Shown: in pieces, positions 21,580 to 32,859 of the stretch
How positions within the stretch are numbered: the first letter of the stretch is position 1
Layout of the letters: the number at the start of each line of letters is the position of its first letter
Assembly (NCBI RefSeq): GCF_040869045.1
Contig: NC_090319.1
Coordinates: 361,353,739 to 361,417,738, forward strand
DNA length: 64,000 bases
Origin: Eurosta solidaginis
Taxonomy: Eukaryota; Arthropoda; Insecta; Diptera; Tephritidae
Direction of reading: 5' to 3'
Made by a program: the position numbers and the translations under genes
Notes under the pieces: generated by a model
Databases searched by the model: none
Told to the model about the DNA's origin: nothing
The model's input: the letters and a program-made list of their open reading frames with translations, nothing else

Positions 21580-21940
21580 TGGCGGCCGCCATCGTGTGAT
21601 GGTAGCGTGCTCTGCCTACCACACCTAAGATCCTGGTTTCACGCCCAGGTCAAAGAAATATCAAATATTTAGAAACAAGTTTTTTCAATTCGGAGAACTT
21701 TTTTCTAAGCGGAGTCGTCCCTCGGTAGTGTTTGGCAAGCACTCCGAGTGTATTTCTGCCATGAAAAGCTCTCTGTGAAAAGTCATCTGCAATGCAGATG
21801 GCGTTCGGAGCGGCATAAAACAAGTAGGTCCCGTCCCACCAAGTTGTAGGAAAAATTAAAAGGAGCACGACTCAAATTGGAAGTGAAGCTCGACCTAAAA
21901 TTTCTTCGGAGGTTATCGTACCCCACATTTATTTATTTTA
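21580..21940 (+). mobile_element. tRNA-derived SINE, near full length, plus orientation
   Basis: Head CATGGCGGCCGCCATCG, box A-like GATGGTAGCGTGCTCTGCC, and a decayed box B (TGGTTTCACGCCC). The body has TCTGCCATGAAAAGCTCTC and GGAGGTTATCG. The tail is ACATTTATTTATTTT. Confidence 0.88.
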
Positions 21941-21974
21941 TTTTTAAAACTCACCGGCTACGCAAACTAGGCCA

Positions 21975-22190
21975 TGTTATGTGAAGTAAATATGACGCTC
22001 CGACCAAGTAGGTATTCTTATCGGAACCTGTCCACGGAAGCGGAGAAAGAGGACGGCTCCCATTCCACTGGAGGGATCAGGTTGAAAGCGAGATTCAAAC
22101 TCCAGTTAGCCCGACGAAGAAGCGACTGGCGTGACTTGTTGGACTGCAAAAGCCGTAAAAACGGCCAAGCGACATTTAAGTAAGTATGTA
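21975..22190 (+). pseudogene. RTE-like LINE 3' end, copy 1
   Basis: It is related to 38140-38345 (AAGCGACTGGCG, CTTGTTGGAC and TTTAAGTAAGTA blocks). In broken frames it resembles the C-terminal W(R)xLAxxRxxW region that ends RTE-type reverse transcriptases. It ends in a short (TAAG)n-like tail, a usual RTE feature. There is no intact frame. Confidence 0.55.
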
Positions 22191-22493
22191 AAGATCAAAT
22201 TGTGTTCTTGTAATAGATAATATACTAAAGATTGTTATACCTTCTATTGAAGGCGTGTTTGCTGATGTAGCGCTTGATCAGTAAATATAGAGGTATATGT
22301 ATGCATAAATCAATTTAAATAGACGCTTAAACTGATTTGATAGTTTTGGTAATTTTTAGAGAAAATCCTTCCAAAATACATCAAGTGAAATTAACACTTT
22401 AACTTAATGTAAGTACTAGAGTCAGACCGATTGCCAAATTGAACTCATCCTTTTTCTTGAGGCTCCGCCGAATCCGGACCCAAACCATGAGGT

Positions 22494-22913
22494 TGTTGTT
22501 GTTGTTGTTTTTGTTGTAGCGATAAGGTTGCTCCCCGAAGGCTTTGGGGAGTGTTATTGGTGTGATCCTTTGCCGGATACAGATCCGGTACGCTCCGGTA
22601 ACACAGCACCATTAAGGTACTAGCCCGACCATCTCGGGAACGATTTATATGGCCACATTAAACCTTCAGGTCATCCCTCCCTTCCCACCCAACATTCCAT
22701 GAGTAGCTTGGGGTCGCCAGAGCCTCGTCTGTTAGTGAAACAGGATTCGCCACGGATAGGTGAGGTTGACACTTGTGTTTGGAGAAGCTATACATTGCGC
22801 TGGCAACCTGAAAGGGTTGCGCTACACAGCCCCTTGAATCTGATATTTTAGTCGCCTCTTACAACAGGCATACCTACCGCGGGTATATTCTGACCCCCTA
22901 ACCCGCTGGGGGT
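22494..22913 (-). repeat. (CAA)n-tailed repeat U, longest copy, minus orientation
   Basis: On the minus strand it runs from ACCCCCAGCGGGTTAGGGGG to a (CAACAA) tail (seen as GTT repeats at 22494-22508). Shared blocks with the plus-strand copy at 41483-41796 include GCTCCGGTAACACAGCACCA, TAGCCCGACCATCTCGGGAA and GCGACCCCAAGCT-type sequence. It is probably the 3' part of a non-LTR element; no coding was seen. Confidence 0.75.
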
Positions 22914-23254
22914 AAAAACTATGAGGTCCTGCTGTTCGGTAGCCGAATGTTTTTTATTGAATATGAATACGTCCGAATGTTGGACGCGCAAAAGAATTAA
23001 GTAGTAAATCCTCCATAGTTCTTTGAAACACCCATTTATTGGGCCATTCTGCAAATACATATATTTTGTTTAAAGAAATATATTACAACAATCAAAACGC
23101 TGAAAGCGCCATTTAAAACCTTTTGAGGCTTTAAATAACGCTTTCAATACAAAAATAGTGACTTATTTACATCAAAGTTGGTCAAACGACTAGTAAAAAA
23201 TACAAAAACAAACACATTTGCACAAGTAATAAAAAATGCAGAAAAATAATTAAT

Positions 23255-23386
23255 TTATATAGCTGCTATATTTTCCATAGAATTAGAAACTTCAGATTTC
23301 CTCACACCATCATCCTTGCTTAGCACCAATTGATATGCGACCTCAAAAGCTTCCGCTAGCGTCAATATGATTTCTTGTGATAGCTC
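23255..23386 (-). CDS. ANKS1: ANKS1 exon 10 (PTB C-terminal helix, stop)
   Basis: Preceded by the acceptor TTTTTAG at 23393-23387. It reads ELSQEIILTLAEAFEVAYQL in phase 0, the long C-terminal helix of the ANKS1 PTB domain that packs across the peptide groove. A short tail ends with TAA at 23257-23255, 43 codons in all. Mammalian proteins continue further, so the fly tail is short. Confidence 0.92.
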   Translation of the reverse strand, partial: ELSQEIILTLAEAFEVAYQLVLSKDDGVRKSEVSNSMENIAAI

Positions 23387-23441
23387 CTAAAAAGCTCATA
23401 AATATTACCAATAATAATACTTATATGCCCAATCAACTTAC

Positions 23442-23573
23442 CACATTATCCACCATAAAAACATGACAATAATGCATTTCATCCTCTTTTGTTATATAAG
23501 CAAAATAACGTAAGTCCTCCGAATCCTGGCATACACAGTTGATATTTTCAATGTCATGCGTGCATATAATGGA
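23442..23573 (-). CDS. ANKS1: ANKS1 exon 9 (PTB core strands)
   Basis: The acceptor TTTTGTAG and the donor GTGGTAAGT enclose 44 codons in phase 0. NCVCQDSEDLRYFAYITKED and then MHYCHVFMVDNV correspond to the PTB strands that carry the ISCxxQDxEDLxxFAYITKD signature of ANKS1. It joins exon 8 across a 7.8-kb intron. Confidence 0.95.
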
Positions 23574-23860
23574 CTACAAAATAAGAAAAACATCAAACAA
23601 ATTTAAGTAAATAACAGCTCTTCGAGGTTGAAAATGGCAGACAGGACGAAATCGTGCAAAAACGCTTCAACTTCATGCATCTCTTTCGTACCATAGAGTT
23701 TTTGAATTCCTTAGATGTAGTGAGAATCACAAACTACACCTAAAATGTTATATACGGAGCTTATTCAATGTTAAGTGCCTTAAGACGTAATCTCGGTAAA
23801 ATCGGCTACTAACTTCAAGTACGTACTTAATTTTGGCTTGAAATACGCCCCTATTAACCC

Positions 23861-24006
23861 GGGTCGATTTGTATGGACGAAAGTTAACCGATATCGGGCC
23901 ATCGCATTCCGATAGGATTTGGGCTCAGGAAAAAAATTTCCACTTTTTCCTGAGCCCAAACCCTATCGAAAAATCGATGGCGCGATATCGGTTAATAAAT
24001 CGACCC
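23861..24006. mobile_element. Hairpin MITE of about 146 bp
   Basis: Two arms of about 60 bases are inverted copies: GGGTCGATTT, TTAACCGATATCG, CCATCG and TTTGGGCTCAGGA on the left are matched by their complements on the right, ending AAATCGACCC. The centre is AAAAAAATTTCCACTTTTT. The RNA would fold as a long hairpin. It lies in ANKS1 intron 8. Confidence 0.8.
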
Positions 24007-24105
24007 AGTCTATCCCCTATAGCTCACTTTGCTCAAGACTGGTCGGTAAACTCTATTACAAAGTTTTAACTTTAGAATAGGTAGAAAGAAGAAGAGACTA
24101 ACTCA

Positions 24106-24172
24106 CGTCTTTCAAAAAATCTTGGATTTCTTTCTGCTCAAGCAACGTAAATACCCCTTGGAACTCACACTA
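24106..24172 (-). other. Exon-like orphan segment in ANKS1 intron 8
   Basis: The minus strand shows an acceptor-like TTTTCACTAG, about 66 bases with one open frame (VFTLLEQKEIQDFLKD), and a consensus donor GTGAGT. The frame stops just past the donor. It could be a rarely used exon, a relic of another gene or chance; I recognise no family. Confidence 0.25.
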
Positions 24173-24589
24173 GTGAAAAGTTACAAACCATTCATGTCTG
24201 TCGAAGGCTGCTTGATATCACCAGATTTTTATTCAGTACATTGAGACCGAAAGTAAAGCAACTGGGTTCGTATGAATATGTTCGCTATGGTAAAAAGACA
24301 GAGCGGTTATTGTCTGCCGTATGGTAGAATGAGATCTAGACTACAAAAAACCGACTGTTATGACCATCTCGCAGAGGGAGTGATAGAACCAAGATTAAGA
24401 GAAAGTCGACCTTATGGTATAGAAGTAGTGTTGTTTGACATTGAGATATTTGGATGACTATAAAGCGGTTGGTCACCTCTCAATTGAAAAGGTTGGTCAC
24501 ATCCCTTAATTGTGGCAAACTTATAATTTGAAATAAAGCGACTTTCGACATTTCTTTTGAAGATCAGTATACCTATTATATGACAGTAA

Positions 24590-25486
24590 ATACATTTCCC
24601 GATTTGAGGACGAGTTAAAAGCAAAACCTAAATCTTTTTGGAACTATGTTCGGTCTAAGAAAGGTTGTACTAACATCCCAACCTGTGTGAAATTTAACGA
24701 TACCAGTTCAGAGAGGTGGCTATTTCAGCAAACCTTTTTGCTGATTTTTTCAAATCTACATTGTTGACGCGGATGATATTAACAACAGGTATTCCTTTGT
24801 TACACCAAAGCCTTTAGACTTTGGGTCCCTGTCTGTATCCGAAACGGACATTATTAAGGGTATCTCCTCCTTTCAGTCCTCACTGAAAAATGATATAGAT
24901 GGTTTGTCCTTTTCTTTATTTAAAAAGTGTAGTATTTTTCTCTGTGTTCCATTGCGCCATAATTTCTATACTTCGCTATCGACCGAAGTTTTTATTGATC
25001 GCTGGAAGCTGGCGTCCCTCACTCCAATCTTGAATTCTGGCAATAAAAACGATGTAAAGAATTATAGGCCAATATCTAAATTGTCGACCTGTCCCAAACT
25101 TTTTGAAAAGGTAGTTAAGGACAAGTTATCGTTCGCCATCAATAAAATAATCGATCCATGTCAGCATGGTTTTATTGCAGGGCGTTCGACTGTCACAAAT
25201 CTAGCGCTTTATTCCCAGTTTTGTGTCTCGGCGTTCAAGGATGGATGTCAAGTTGACACCATATATACAAATTTTTCCAAGGCTTTTGACACAGTTTCGC
25301 ATAATTTAATTTTGTGGAAACTTGAAAACATGGGCTTTCATTCAAGTTTTTCGTTGTGGCTGAAGTCTTATCTAGAAAATAGGATATCTTTTGTTGAAAT
25401 CGAGAAAACTAAGTCCTACAAATTCCTAGCAACTTCGGGTGTACCACAAGGTAGCATCTTTGGTCCTATTTGATTCATAATTTTTA
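24590..25486 (+). pseudogene. CR1/jockey-group LINE E, 5' part of reverse transcriptase
   Basis: Coding runs from about 24590 with a frameshift near 24725. It then reads NYRPISKLSTCPKLFEKVVK, QHGFIAGRSTVTNLALYSQF and GVPQGSIFGPI, the fingers and palm motifs of a non-LTR reverse transcriptase. Motif A reads YTNFSKAFDTV, with Asn where the first catalytic Asp should be. A TGA follows FGPI at 25471. The reading resumes after the family R insertion at 29592, so this is one LINE split in two. It is dead by at least three lesions besides the insertion. Confidence 0.85.
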
Positions 25487-28400
25487 TACTCAGTTGAGCA
25501 GAGCTCAAAGAGTATATTAACTTTGATTGGATAACGGTTGGTTGTACAGGTATAAAGGAATCGAGATAGATATAGACTTCCATATATCAAAATCATCAGG
25601 ATCGAAGAAAAATTTGATTGAGCCTTGTCCGTCCGTCCGTCTGTCCGTTAACACGATAACTTGAGTAAATTTTGAGGTATGTTGATGAAATTTGGTATGT
25701 AGGTTCCTGAGTACTCATCTCAGATCGCTATTTAAAATGAACAATATCGGACTATAACCACGCCCACTTTTTCGGTATCGAAAATTCCGAAAAACTAAAA
25801 AGTGCGATAATTCATTACCAAAGACGGATAAAGCGATGAAACTTTGTAGGTGAGTTAAACTGATACCGCTGAATAGAAAATTAGTAAAATTTTGGACAAT
25901 GGGCGTGGCACCGCCCACTTTTACAAGAAGGTAATTTAAAAGTTTTGCAAGCTGTAATTTGGCAGTCGTTGAAGATATCATGATGAAATTTGGCAGGAAC
26001 GTTACTCCTATTACTATATGTATGCTTAATAAAAATTAGCAAAATCGGAGAACGACCACGCTCACTTAAAAAAAAAAATATTTTTAAGTCAAATTTTAAC
26101 AAAAAATTTAATATCTTTACAGAATATAAGTAAATTATGTCAACATTCAACTCCATTAATGATATGGTGCAACAAAATGCAAAAATAAAAGAAAATTTCA
26201 AAATGGGCGTGGCTCCGCCCTTTTTCATTTAATTTGTCTAGTATACTTTTAATGCCATAAGTCGAACAAAAATTTACCAATCCTTTTGAAATTTGGTAGG
26301 GGCTTAGATTCTGGGACAATAACTTATTTCTGTAAAAAAGGGCGAAATTGGCTGAAGCCATGCCCAGTTTTTATACACAGTCGACCGTCTGTCCTTCCGC
26401 TCGGCCGTTAACATGATAACTTGAGCAAAAATCGATATATCTTTACTAAACTCAGTTCACGTACTTATCGGAACTCACTTTGTATTGGTATAACACTTTT
26501 TCGATATCGAAAATTACCAAAAACGAAAAAAATGACATAATCCTATACCAAATACGAAAAAGGGATGAAACATGGTATTTGGATTGGTTTATTGACGCAA
26601 AATATAACTTTAGAAAAAACTTTGTAAAATGGGTGTGATACCTACCATATTAAGTAGAATAAAATGAAAAAGTTCTGCAGGGCGAAATAAAAAACCCTTG
26701 AAATCTTGGCAGGAATATTGTTCGTGGTATTATATATATAAATAAATTAGCGGTATCCAACAGATGATGTTCTGGGTCACCCTGGTCCACATTTTGTACG
26801 ATATCTGGAAAACGCCTTCACATATACAACTACCACCACTCCCTTTTAAAAGCCTCATTAATACCTTTAATTTGATACCCATATCGTACAAACGCATTCT
26901 AGAGTCACCCCTGGTCCACCTTTATGCCGACATCTCGAAAAGGCGACCACCTATACCACTACCACCACTCCCTTTTAAAACCCTCATTAATACCTTTAAT
27001 TTGATACCCATATCGTACAAACACATTCTAGAGTCACCCCTAGTCCACCTTTATGGCGATATCTCGAAAAGGCGTTAAACTATAGAACTAAGCCCCACGC
27101 CCTTTTAAAATACTCATTAACACCTTTCGTATGTTACCCATATTGTACAAACACAATCTAGTCACCCCTGGTCCACCTTTATGGTGATATCTCGAAAAGG
27201 AGTCCACCTATAGAACTAAGGCCCACTCCCTTTTAAAATACTCATTAACACCTTTCGTTTGATACCCATATTGTACAAACACATTCTAGAGTCACCCCTG
27301 GTCCACCTTTATGGTGATATCTCGAAAAGGCGTCCACCTATAGAACTAAGGCCCACTCCCTTTTAAAATACTCATTAACACCTTTCGTTTGATACCCATA
27401 TTGTACAAATGCATTCTTTATGCCGATATCTCGAAAAGGTGATCACCTATACAACTACCACCACTCCCTTTTAAAACCCTTATTAATACCTTTAATTTGA
27501 TACCCATATCGTACAAACACATTCTAGAGTCACCCCTGGTCCACCTTTATGGCGATATCTCGAAAAGGCGTTAACCTATAGAACTAATCCCCACGCCCTT
27601 TTAAAATACTCATTAACACCTTTCGTTTGATACCCATATTGTACAAACACATTCTAGAGTCACCCCTGGTCCACCTTTATGGTGATATCTCGAAAAGGCG
27701 TCCAGCTATAGAACGAAGGCCCACTCCCTTTAAAATACTCACTAACACCTTTCGTTTGATAGCCATATTGTACAAACGCATTCCAGAGTCACCCCTGGTC
27801 CACCTTTATGCCGATATCCCTAAAAGGCGACCACCGATACAACTACCACCACTCCCTTTTAAAACCCTCATTAATATACCTTTAATTTGATACCCATACC
27901 GTACAAACACATTCTAGAGTCACCCCTGGTCCACCTTTATGGCGATATCTCGAAAAGCCGTCCACCTATAGAACTAAGACCCACGCCCTTTTAAAATATT
28001 CATTAACACCTTTCGTTTGATACCCATATTGTACAAACGCATTCTAGAGTCACCCCCGGTCCACCTTTATGCCGATATCTCGAAAAGGCGACTACCTATA
28101 CAACTACCACCACTCCCTGTTAAAACCCTCATTAATACCTTTAATTTGACACCCATATCGTACAAACACATTCTAGAGTCAGCCCTGGTCCACCTTAATG
28201 GCGATATCTCGAAAAGGCGTCCACCTATAGAACTAAACCCCACGCCCTTTTGAAATACTCATTAACACCTTTCGTTTGATACCCATATTGTACAAACGTA
28301 TTTTAGAGTCACCCCTGGTCCACCTTTATGGCGGTATCGCGAAAAGACGTCCACCTATAGAACTAAGGCCCACTCCCTTTTAAAATGTTCATTAACCCCT

Positions 28401-29591
28401 TTCATTTGATACCCATATCGTACAAACAAATTCTAGGGTCACCCCTGGTCCACCTTAATGGCGATATCTCGAAAAGGCGTCCACCTATAGAACTAAACCC
28501 CACGCCCTTTTGAAATACTCATTAACACCATTCGTTTGATACCCATATCGTACAAACAAATTCTAGGGTCACCCCTGGTCCACCTTTATGGCGGTATCTC
28601 GAAAAGGCGTCCACCTATAGAACTAAGGCCGACTCCTTTTTAAAATGTTCATTAACCCCTTTCGTTTGATACCCATATCGTACAAACAAATTATAGGGTC
28701 ACCCCTGGTCCACCTTTATGGCGATATCTCGAAACGGCGTCCACCTATGGAACTAAGGATCACTCACTCCCTTTTAAAATACTCATTAACACCTATCATT
28801 TGATATCCATATTGTACAAACACATTCTGGAGTCAACCCTGGTCCACCTTTAAATCGATATCTCGAAAAGGCGTCCCCTATAGAACTAAGGCCGCCTCCC
28901 TTTTAAAATACTCATTAACCCCTTTCGTTTGATACCCATATCGTACAAACAAATTCTAGGGTCACCCCTGGTCCCCCTTTATGGCGATATCTCGAAACGG
29001 CGTCCACCTATGGAACTAAGGATCACTCTCTTTTAAAATACTCATTAGCACCTTTCATTTGATACCCATATCGTACAAACGCATCCTAGAGTCACCCCTG
29101 GTCCACCTTTATGGCGGTATCTCGAAAAGGCGTCCACCTATAGAACTAAGGCCCACTCCCTTTTAAAATGTTCATTAACCCCTTTCGTTTGATATCCATA
29201 TCGTACAAACAAATTCTAGGGTCACCCCTGGTCCACCTTTATGGCGATATCTCGAAACGGCGTCCACCTATGGAACTAAGGATCACTCCCTTTTAAAATA
29301 CTCATTAACACCTTTCATTTGATACCCATATCGTACAAACAAATTCTAGAGTCAACCCTGATCCACCTTTATGGCCATATCCCTAAATGGCGTTCACCTA
29401 TAGAACTATGGCCCACTCCCTCATAAAATACACTTTAATACCTTTCATTTGATACACATGTCATACAAACACATTCCAGGGTTACCCTCGGTTCATTTTC
29501 CTACATGGTTATTTTCCCTTATGTTGTCACCATAGCTCTCAACTGAGTATGTAATGTTCGGTTACACCCGAACTTAACCTTCCTTACTTGT
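25487..29591 (+). mobile_element. Full-length family R element (4.1 kb) with a tandem array
   Basis: It starts TACTCAGTTGAGCAGAGC and ends CCTTCCTTACTTGT. The inverted subterminal AGCTCTCAACTGAGTA is followed by the hairpin GTTCGGTTACACCCGAAC. TA on each side (25485-25486 and 29592-29593) joins the two halves of LINE E exactly, so the target duplication is TA (up to TTA). The left 1.3 kb carries the GGGCGTGG and CACGCCCACTTTTTCGATAT blocks repeated through the family. The right 2.7 kb is the tandem array. It has no coding. The hairpin suggests a Helitron/DINE-like end while the TA duplication suggests a TIR transposon; the class is open. Confidence 0.88.
26785..29500 (+). repeat. Tandem array, about 20 units of 130 bp, inside family R
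   Basis: The block CCTGGTCCACCTTTATGGCG recurs at steps of 130 bases (for example 27539, 27669, 27799, 27929 and 28059). Units contain GATATCTCGAAAAGGCGTCC, CACTCCCTTTTAAAATACTC and TTTGATACCCATAT. Two unit types alternate in the left half: an AAAACCCTCATTAATACC type and an AAAATACTCATTAACACC type. The right half is more uniform. Long open frames here come from unit periodicity. Confidence 0.9.
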
Positions 29592-30560
29592 TATTAATGA
29601 TGTTGGCTCTAGCCTAAAATATTCTAATTATTTACCTTATGCAGACGATTTAAAACTCTTCCGTAAGATCACCAGTATTTATGATGCTTTGCGTCTGCAG
29701 GAAGATCTGAATGCTATGAACGATTGAGCTTCACAAAATAATCTGCGACTCAACATTAGTAAATGCTGTCACATAACGTTTACTAAGTCAATGAATATCT
29801 TTTCGTCCGTGTATACAATCTCAAACGTAACTCTTGCCTCAGTTGATAAGTTTCGTGATCTTGGCGTAATTTTTGATTCGTCTTTTACCTTTACTAATCA
29901 TGTTAACTTTCTTATACCAATAGCTTATACCAACTTAGCTTTCTTACGACGATATGCGAAAGATTTCAAAGACCTGTATACCAGAAAAATTTTGTATAAT
30001 TCCTTAGTACGCTCAAAGTTAGAATATGCCTTAGTCATTTGGAATCCGATATACTCTTCACACTCTTTAAGAATTGAAAGAGTTCAGGGCAAATTCATAC
30101 GGTTTGCTCTTCAACATCTACACTTTGATAATCCCATGCCACCCTACAATGCGAGATGCATGCTTATCAATGTCTTACCACTTGAAGTCAGGCGTTCTGT
30201 TCAAGGCTTAATGTTTATTTTTGATATAATATCTGGTGTTATTGACTGTTCTGAACTTCTGGGTAAGGTAACTTTCAATGTCCCTAACAGAGCCCTCCGC
30301 TTTCACAATACATTCCGTACTGAACTGTTGCATTCTAATTACTTCAGCTTTGCTCCTCTTCTAAGAGGGCTTGTAGAATTCAATCACCTATGTAGGAGTC
30401 TAGATCTTGACTTTGCCATGTTTAGGTCTCTCTTCAAGGCATGCTTTGAGTCTTTCTATTTATTACATTAAGTCATACTTAAATTAATAATTTAGTTCTA
30501 AGTAAACCTGTAATTGGGACTCCAAAATTGTTAGCCTCTCCTCTAGGGCTATCCATAAGA
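29592..30560 (+). pseudogene. LINE E, 3' part of reverse transcriptase and tail
   Basis: The frame continues from the 25486 break: INDVGSSLKYSNYLPYADDL contains the YADD catalytic box. Then KLEYALVIWNPIYSSH and the thumb and C-terminal region run to a TAA at 30469-30471. One TGA lies at 29726-29728, before the long open stretch. A short 3' UTR follows. The fit at the junction shows the family R insertion came later. Confidence 0.85.
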
Positions 30561-31390
30561 CCTTTAAACCTCAGTCGGTGGAATTATGGAATTTTGAAAG
30601 TTTCTTACAGAACACTTCTGTCAATACTCTACGATTTGGATTATTTTAGAGGTGCCTCAAATAGCTTGGAAGATCATCGGAAATCTATTCGGCCGTCACC
30701 TTCAAGTCTTGTGAGTGGAGCGACTGAAATTCAGCAAAGCAACCGGTGAATACGTTTCCGCTTGTATTTCAAGAAGTAAAAATTTTTTGTGCAAATTCTA
30801 TACTCTAACTTTCATCCAACATTATCCTGCTACACACATACATTAGAAGCTCTGCTGGCGCTGTGTATCTCTTATCTGCTGCCAATTCAATAACGTACTA
30901 TCTCAGAAAGTTTTAAAAAGCGCTCTATTTCAGAAATTGTTTGAATAACCTTCTACCTCAGAATATGCTTCAAAATTGGCCTATCTGAACATAAATTGAC
31001 GTAAGGGAGGGTGTTTGTAAAAAAATTTCTGATATAGCACTTTCTTCAACCGAGTTCTGAGATATGGCGTTTTTGAAAAATATTCTAAGATAAGGTGGTT
31101 TTGAACTGGCAGCCGAGATAGGGTGATATTCCTCTCAGCTCTACTGCTAACCAAATTCTATAGAAGTTCGAAGTTAGTTCTATAGATATATATAGAAGTT
31201 CGTGATGGAGGTATTTTCTAGGCTGATCTAAGGCTGTAGCCGAACTCCCAAAAAGCACTGAGAAATATGGCCAATCGACGAATTCGTATGCAACTGGTGA
31301 GAATAAAATGAAAGTATCCCATATTACAAGAATAGTCATCTTAACAGCGTTTCCCGAATGGACAAAAATTGAATTAATTGAACTACTTAC
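30561..31390. other. ANKS1 intron 8, right part
   Basis: Nothing coding was seen. At 30890-31135 the words TATCTCAGAA, GAGATATGGCG and GAGATAGGGTG recur in degenerate form, related to 5690-5850. Confidence 0.35.
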
Positions 31391-31627
31391 ACTATCCTCA
31401 GCATGCAAAAATTTCACACCAGCATAAGATACAGCGAGACCAACCATCAAGTGGGTATCTTGATTAGACTTTTTGAGCATTTTAGTTAAATGATTGCAGT
31501 CCTTCAACAAGTTTGATTCACGTTCCTTAACAATTGGCAGTGGTGTAGCATTACGCTTGAATTTCAAAATGGATTTTCGTGTAGAAGCCGTTCCATGTAG
31601 TTCTCGTATGACTGTGGAGCCCAGATA
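31391..31627 (-). CDS. ANKS1: ANKS1 exon 8 (PTB N-terminal half)
   Basis: Acceptor CCTTACCAG, donor AGTGTAAGT, 79 codons in phase 0. YLGSTVIRELHGTASTRKSI opens the PTB domain, and VSYAGVKFLHAEDS matches the VSYKGVKFIDA strand. An insert of about 30 residues (NATPLPIVKERESNLLKDCN region) lies between the first helix and the next strand and is longer than in the mammalian domain. Confidence 0.95.
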
Positions 31628-31692
31628 CTGGTAAGGAAACAGATAAAATAAGATAACAAAGCAAAGACAATAAACAAATGTGTACCACTTAC

Positions 31693-32129
31693 ATACACCA
31701 TATAATGAATTTGTCCAAAGATGAGCGTATTCGGTGAGTGACACCAATTGGTGGTGGTACATTCTTCATTATTACCCAGACACAAATCCGCCGGTCTACG
31801 TATCTGCAGTGACGATTCGCTTTTTCTTTTGCCTATATCGGTGACTGCGTTCACACGCTCCTGCTTCTTCATAGACTCGTCTACTTCGTTTACCTCATGA
31901 CCAATATTTTCAAAAATCGTATCAATCTCTTGCCACACTTTTGAAGCATTAAAGTCTTCATAGTCGCTAGGTTTATTTTGCTGAAGTAAAATATTACGGC
32001 GAGGGGGTGGTAACGGTTTTATTGAACGGACCAAACTTGGTGAGCGTAAACGGTTTGATATATAACTAAGGGCAGGGGTTTCCTCTCTGTTCTCCATCGT
32101 CAGATTCAAATTAGAACCTTTGAAGAGGC
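31693..32129 (-). CDS. ANKS1: ANKS1 exon 7 (linker into PTB)
   Basis: Acceptor CTTTTAG, donor TATGTAAGTGG; 437 bases entering in phase 1 and leaving in phase 0. It encodes LFKGSNLNLT, the basic Pro-rich RSPSLVRSIKPLPPPRRN (SH3-ligand-like), FNASKVWQEIDTIFENIGHE (the counterpart of the SEWDEIEKIMSSIG segment of ANKS1A) and NWCHSPNTLIFGQIHYMVY leading into the PTB. In mammals two SAM domains lie between these last two blocks; here only about 55 residues do. Confidence 0.93.
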
Positions 32130-32859
32130 CTAAAAGATATTTATTTTTGAACTATCAAAATGTACCAAATACAAAAAAAGTTATCAAAAAGCGCCAGTAA
32201 AACTCCAGTCAAACTTTGAGTTCCCAGACTTAATCATGTACCTCACTTCTGCAGAAATGCTCGAGTCGGGTTCCTACCAAAGGTGGGGAAGATCAACTAT
32301 ATGTTAACATCATATCTATTCAAAAGCTTTGAGATTCTAATAGATTTGTATATAAATTTCAAACTATTGGAATCGTATGAGACATTAACGGGGTATTCAA
32401 CAATAGCTATGTTTTTTTTTTTTACATGTATATACATATGCACTTAAACTTTATATGGACTGCTAACTTTGTCCAAACTTATGAAGTTGTTGCGCATAAA
32501 ATTAGTACTGCTAAATTCCAGTATGCATTATACTCAACTGCAACTGAAATGTATCTATCCTTTTTATCTCTACACTATTCTCCACTTCTATAACCGAAAA
32601 GCGTGTTGTCCACTATTCATCGCAACCGATTTAGCTATAGGTTATATACTATGACCAGCAGAGGTGCTTGTCTCCGCTACTTAGTGCAACCCGTTTTGAA
32701 GCGAGTTATTTACCGCTGCAGAAAGTCTTCAATAATTGCCACCAGATGGATCTCCTAAATATTATCTAAGTAATGATAGGCGATTTTTTACCCGCAAATG
32801 TTTTTACCGGCTAATGCTTCCAATCGGGCGATCGTGGATAGTCTTAATTATATTGAAGT

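Noticed and set aside
25713..26361. Minus-strand frames such as that at 26361-26140, recurring at several sites
   Set aside because: They recur in every family R copy in different states of breakage and show no domain; the conserved feature is the DNA, not the frame.
26764..28253. Several open frames of 80-105 codons in the tandem array
   Set aside because: They repeat with the 130-base unit and have no domain; they are periodicity artefacts.
26785..29500. CRISPR-like repeat array
   Set aside because: Units are contiguous 130-base tandems without unique spacers, in a eukaryotic transposon.
31085..31762. Single 225-codon minus-strand frame
   Set aside because: It reads through two ANKS1 exons and the 65-base intron between them; splice sites and the PTB homology show two exons instead.
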